Of a stretch of 9,303 nucleotides of DNA, positions 6,919 through 9,303 are shown one piece after another. The DNA is taken from contig DJEP01000015.1 in assembly GCA_002431915.1 (NCBI GenBank), positions 10,191-19,493 of the forward strand. The letters are read 5' to 3'. Numbering within the stretch: the first letter of the stretch is position 1; every line of letters starts with the position of its first letter. This DNA comes from Lachnospiraceae bacterium UBA5895 (GTDB taxonomy: Bacteria; Bacillota; Clostridia; Lachnospirales; Lachnospiraceae). The notes under the pieces were generated by a model. That model was not told the DNA's origin, made no database searches, and worked only from the letters and a program-made list of their open reading frames with translations. Position numbers and translations under genes: made by a program.

Positions 6919-8769
6919 ATGAATCGATGGCAGAACAGACAGAAGAAAATAGCGATCCTGGCGGCGGGAATACTGTCCGGGGCGGCAATGGTGCTCACCG
7001 GCTGCGGGGACGGTAGCGTACAGGAAGAACATGTGATAGGAACCTTGGAAGCACAGCCTATCCTGTCCTCGCTGGAAGTGGAGATCGTCAATCTGGAGAC
7101 CAAGTACCGCAAGGGTGAACTGACCAGAGAAGAATACCTGACCCTGGCGAAGGATTACGGGGAGAGTAATCGAGTGCGGGAAGAGAGAGACCTGCTGGAA
7201 CAGTCCTACCGCCTCTATGATGACACGGAAGCTTTTGATCTGCTGCAGACCCTTACAGTAAACCTGGTGGAAGAAGAATCGCAGATCCTGCAGACTGCAG
7301 AAACTCTGGCGGAGAAACTGCCCCGGGATGACTGGTTGGGAGAGGTGATACAGACACTGACCGGAGCAGACTGGTTTGGCACGATGATGCCGAAGCTGCG
7401 GGAAGGACAGCGAAGCTATTACCTGGACAGTGACGGAGAACTCTATTTTCAGGTGGGATACGGCGCAGATGGCGCGGAAGACACAGAAGTGTGGTATACT
7501 GCCGATGAGAGAAGTGTTTTCGTGCAAAATACAGAAAATACCCTGCAGATCGCGATCCGTACGGGAGATGCGATAGACTCCTATTACCTGGATGCCGGAA
7601 CCGGCAGCATCACCAGGGAACAGGGAACGATGAAAAATGATGTCCTGACGGGAGAATATACCTGTGATATCTATTCCGGTGAGGCTCCTGTGGATCTGTA
7701 CTCCCTGTGGAACAGCCGTGGAGACCTGGAATATACCACCTATCAGGGAGAATTCGATGCCGAGGGCAGGACCCTGGTAGAACAACCCAGTGAGTCGGAG
7801 CTGAAGAAGCTTTTAGAAGGCAGCGGATATGGCAAAGCTGTGCTGTATGCTTACGATGCGGCTACCGGCAGATGCCTGTGGCAGGGACTGGATGGTGAGG
7901 CTACAGTGGAAAGCTATTCTTTTGGCGGAGCCATGCTGGGATTACAGAGCGTTCCGGAATATACTACATATGAGGCACAGCCTATGACAGAGCAGAATGC
8001 GGAAGAGACATCCGGCACATCCGGTGCAGGAGTAGACGGCGCGGAGACGGGTAGCACAGAAACGGACAGTAGTGAGACAGCAGACAACATCGCCAGAGTG
8101 AGAGTGTTCGACGGCGAGATCCAGTGGTACGATGGGAAGTACTGGGTAAGCGCCGGCAAAGCAGCGGATCTCATACAGGAGGATCCTTTCCTGGCATACG
8201 AGGAGAGAGAAAATGCTTCTGGAACGCAGGTGGCGTCAGCACAGTCTGCGGAAGGGGCACAATCGGGAGATAGCGGCGCCTCCACAGGAGAAATCAAGGC
8301 AGCTGCCGGAAATAAAAATACCGGAACCGTAACCATTGCGTCCAATAAACCGGCAACGGATAATAAGACCGGCACAACATCGACGGACAAACCCGCGGCA
8401 ACACCTAAGCCGCCAACGTCGAACAAACCGTCAACCACGACAAATACTGCGAGCAGCAATACGAATAACAGTGCAGGCAGTAATAACAGTAATAGCAGCG
8501 ATAGCGGAAGCGGTTCGGGTGGTGGAAATAGCTCCGGTGGAGGCAGCAGTTCAGACAGTGGAAACAGTTCTGGCGGAGGCAGCAGCTCCGATAGCGGAAG
8601 CGGTTCGGGTAGTAGTTCCGGTGGCGGCAGTAGTTCTGACAGTGGCAGCAGTTCCGGTGGTGACAGCGGCTCGGACAATGGCAGCAGCTCCGGTGGCGAC
8701 AGTGGTTCCAGCAGCGGCGGAAGTTCCGGCGGAGACGTAGATATCGATTGGTCTCCGGATATTATGTAA
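6919..8769 (+). CDS. Surface lipoprotein with unassigned core and Ser/Gly-rich tail
   Basis: A 616-residue protein of unknown function. A basic start, a hydrophobic stretch and the lipobox LTGC (C29) indicate lipidation and anchoring to the outer face of the membrane. Residues about 35-150 look helical and charged (EVEIVNLETKYRKGELTREE, then LLQTLTVNLVEEESQILQTA). Residues about 155-290 contain short strand-turn units rich in Tyr/Gly (SYYLDSDGELYFQVGYG, LTGEYTCDIYSGEAPVDLYS, EYTTYQGEFDAEGRTLVEQ) that faintly recall MORN-type repeats. After a Thr/Ser/Glu linker comes a compact segment, ARVRVFDGEIQWYDGKYWVS (392-411), then Thr/Ser/Lys/Pro-rich sequence and a Ser/Gly/Asp/Asn tail (about 510-606). 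It ends GDVDIDWSPDIM. AAGGGA at 6903-6908 precedes the ATG by 10 nt. It sits between a wall hydrolase and a GT39-like transferase, suggesting a role in surface assembly. I do not recognise a named family; a substrate-binding lipoprotein seems unlikely. Confidence 0.8.
   Translation: MNRWQNRQKKIAILAAGILSGAAMVLTGCGDGSVQEEHVIGTLEAQPILSSLEVEIVNLETKYRKGELTREEYLTLAKDYGESNRVREERDLLEQSYRLYDDTEAFDLLQTLTVNLVEEESQILQTAETLAEKLPRDDWLGEVIQTLTGADWFGTMMPKLREGQRSYYLDSDGELYFQVGYGADGAEDTEVWYTADERSVFVQNTENTLQIAIRTGDAIDSYYLDAGTGSITREQGTMKNDVLTGEYTCDIYSGEAPVDLYSLWNSRGDLEYTTYQGEFDAEGRTLVEQPSESELKKLLEGSGYGKAVLYAYDAATGRCLWQGLDGEATVESYSFGGAMLGLQSVPEYTTYEAQPMTEQNAEETSGTSGAGVDGAETGSTETDSSETADNIARVRVFDGEIQWYDGKYWVSAGKAADLIQEDPFLAYEERENASGTQVASAQSAEGAQSGDSGASTGEIKAAAGNKNTGTVTIASNKPATDNKTGTTSTDKPAATPKPPTSNKPSTTTNTASSNTNNSAGSNNSNSSDSGSGSGGGNSSGGGSSSDSGNSSGGGSSSDSGSGSGSSSGGGSSSDSGSSSGGDSGSDNGSSSGGDSGSSSGGSSGGDVDIDWSPDIM
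8443..8736 (+). repeat. Degenerate Ser/Gly/Asp/Asn-coding repeat tract
   Basis: This in-frame low-complexity tract encodes units such as SSGGGSSSDSG repeated with small changes through the end of the lipoprotein. A 22-nt exact match (8499-8520 and 8589-8610) is spaced by 90 nt, exactly 30 codons, indicating that a 90-nt block was duplicated. Codons within the tract vary (AGC/AGT/TCC/TCT/TCG, GGC/GGT/GGA), so it is an old repeat kept at protein level, with at least one more recent block duplication. Copy number is likely to vary between strains. Confidence 0.85.
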
Positions 8770-8791
8770 GGCAAAAGGGAAAAGACAGAGA

Positions 8792-9303
8792 ATGAAAAGA
8801 CTAAAGACTCTCTTAGAATCGAGAAAGACAGAAATATTCCTGGTGGCAGTGATTTTACTGGCAGCAATCTTCATCAGGGCATATCATTTCGGGGCACCGC
8901 CCATCGGCGTGCACCAGGATGAAGCTATGGCGGCAGTAGATGCCAAGGCACTGGCGGAATACGGAACCGACCGTTACGGTATGCGGTATCCCGTGCATTT
9001 TACGGCGTGGGTAAGCAGCCAGATGAGCGTGCTTTTATCTTACTGTATGGTTCCATTTATTAAAGTACTGGGATTCTCTACTGTGTCCATACGTCTTCCT
9101 ATGCTAATAGCCAGTTGCTTAGGATTGTTGGCACTGTATTTCTTTGGCAGACAATTAGCAGGAAAATGGACAGGATTGATTGTGCTGATATTGGGAACGA
9201 TCAGCCCTTGGCATTATATGCAGAGCCGGTGGTCTTTTGACTGCAATTTGTTCCCCCATGTGTTTCTGATTGCGGTAGTATTTTTAATGCAAAGTGGGTA
9301 TAA
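8792..9303 (+). CDS. GT39/ArnT/PMT-like membrane glycosyltransferase, 3'-truncated by window
   Basis: The frame is open from the ATG at 8792 to the window end (170 full codons visible). AAGGGA at 8775-8780 lies 11 nt upstream, with a purine-rich spacer. MKRLKTLLESRK precedes a first membrane helix (IFLVAVILLAAIFIRAYHF). Then comes the first outer loop with PIGVHQDEAMAAVDAKAL, whose Asp43-Glu44 pair matches the acidic motif of the first loop in GT-C enzymes of the GT39/GT83 type (PMT, ArnT). Two or three more helices follow (MLIASCLGLLALYFFG, WTGLIVLILGTISPWHYMQ), including the SPWHYMQSRWSFD segment common in bacterial relatives. Such enzymes take sugar from a polyprenyl-phosphate donor outside the membrane and transfer it to protein, lipid or glycan. 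Full members have about 450-700 residues, so most of the protein is missing. The acceptor is unknown; the family call is good, the exact subfamily is not. Confidence 0.8.
   Translation, partial: MKRLKTLLESRKTEIFLVAVILLAAIFIRAYHFGAPPIGVHQDEAMAAVDAKALAEYGTDRYGMRYPVHFTAWVSSQMSVLLSYCMVPFIKVLGFSTVSIRLPMLIASCLGLLALYFFGRQLAGKWTGLIVLILGTISPWHYMQSRWSFDCNLFPHVFLIAVVFLMQSGY

Noticed and set aside
6802..7785. Open frame on the - strand (327 codons)
   Set aside because: Antisense of the hydrolase end and the lipoprotein gene, with shadow-like composition and no recognisable motif.
8443..8736. CRISPR array or non-coding tandem repeat
   Set aside because: Repeats are degenerate, without spacers of uniform length, and stay in frame within a coding sequence.
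8336..8740. Alternative + frame rich in Ala/Val/Arg over the repeat tract
   Set aside because: A frame-shifted reading of the Ser/Gly tract inside the lipoprotein gene; low complexity alone keeps it open.
7914..8867. Open frame on the - strand rich in Leu/Pro/Glu repeats
   Set aside because: The repeat is the complement of the Ser/Gly-coding tract; the + strand has a signal sequence, lipobox and ribosome site, while this frame has none.

Overview
The window looks like part of a cell-surface polysaccharide (capsule/EPS) locus from a Gram-positive Bacillota, most likely a Lachnospiraceae-type Clostridia. This is an inference from gene content and style. The signs are an EpsG-type polymerase, purine-rich AGGAG-like ribosome sites, a lipobox lipoprotein, and an SH3 plus GH73-like wall hydrolase with a Pro/Thr linker. 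No taxonomic marker gene is present. GC content is moderate, near half, with AT-rich dips at the 3' ends of two glycosyltransferase genes.

All seven genes lie on the + strand, and all but one junction are tight, so the region reads as one operon that enters and leaves the window. In order they are: (1) the 3' part of an EpsG/Wzy-like membrane protein, probably the repeat-unit polymerase; (2) a GT-B (GT4-like) glycosyltransferase; (3) a second GT4-like glycosyltransferase overlapping the first by 26 nt; (4) after a 136-nt gap, a GT-A (GT2) glycosyltransferase; (5) directly abutting it, an exported SH3 + glucosaminidase-like protein with a Pro/Thr linker and an unassigned C-terminal module; (6) a lipoprotein with an unassigned core and a roughly 100-residue Ser/Gly/Asp/Asn tail ending in a short acidic Trp-containing motif; (7) the 5' part of a multi-membrane GT39/ArnT/PMT-like lipid-linked sugar transferase, cut by the window end.

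A coherent reading is that genes 2-4 build an oligosaccharide on a lipid carrier at the cytoplasmic face and gene 1 polymerises it outside. Genes 5 and 6 would be surface proteins that open or organise the wall around the polymer, and gene 7 would transfer a polyprenyl-linked sugar to an outside acceptor. The acceptor could be the polymer or, more speculatively, the Ser/Thr-rich segments of the neighbouring exported proteins. No priming phosphoglycosyltransferase, flippase, chain-length regulator or ligase is visible; these presumably lie outside the window.

The least explained elements are the lipoprotein (gene 6), the C-terminal module of gene 5, and the 136-nt gap before gene 4. I found no RNA gene, CRISPR array, insertion sequence, convincing promoter or convincing terminator. 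No gene-free stretch exceeds 300 bases.
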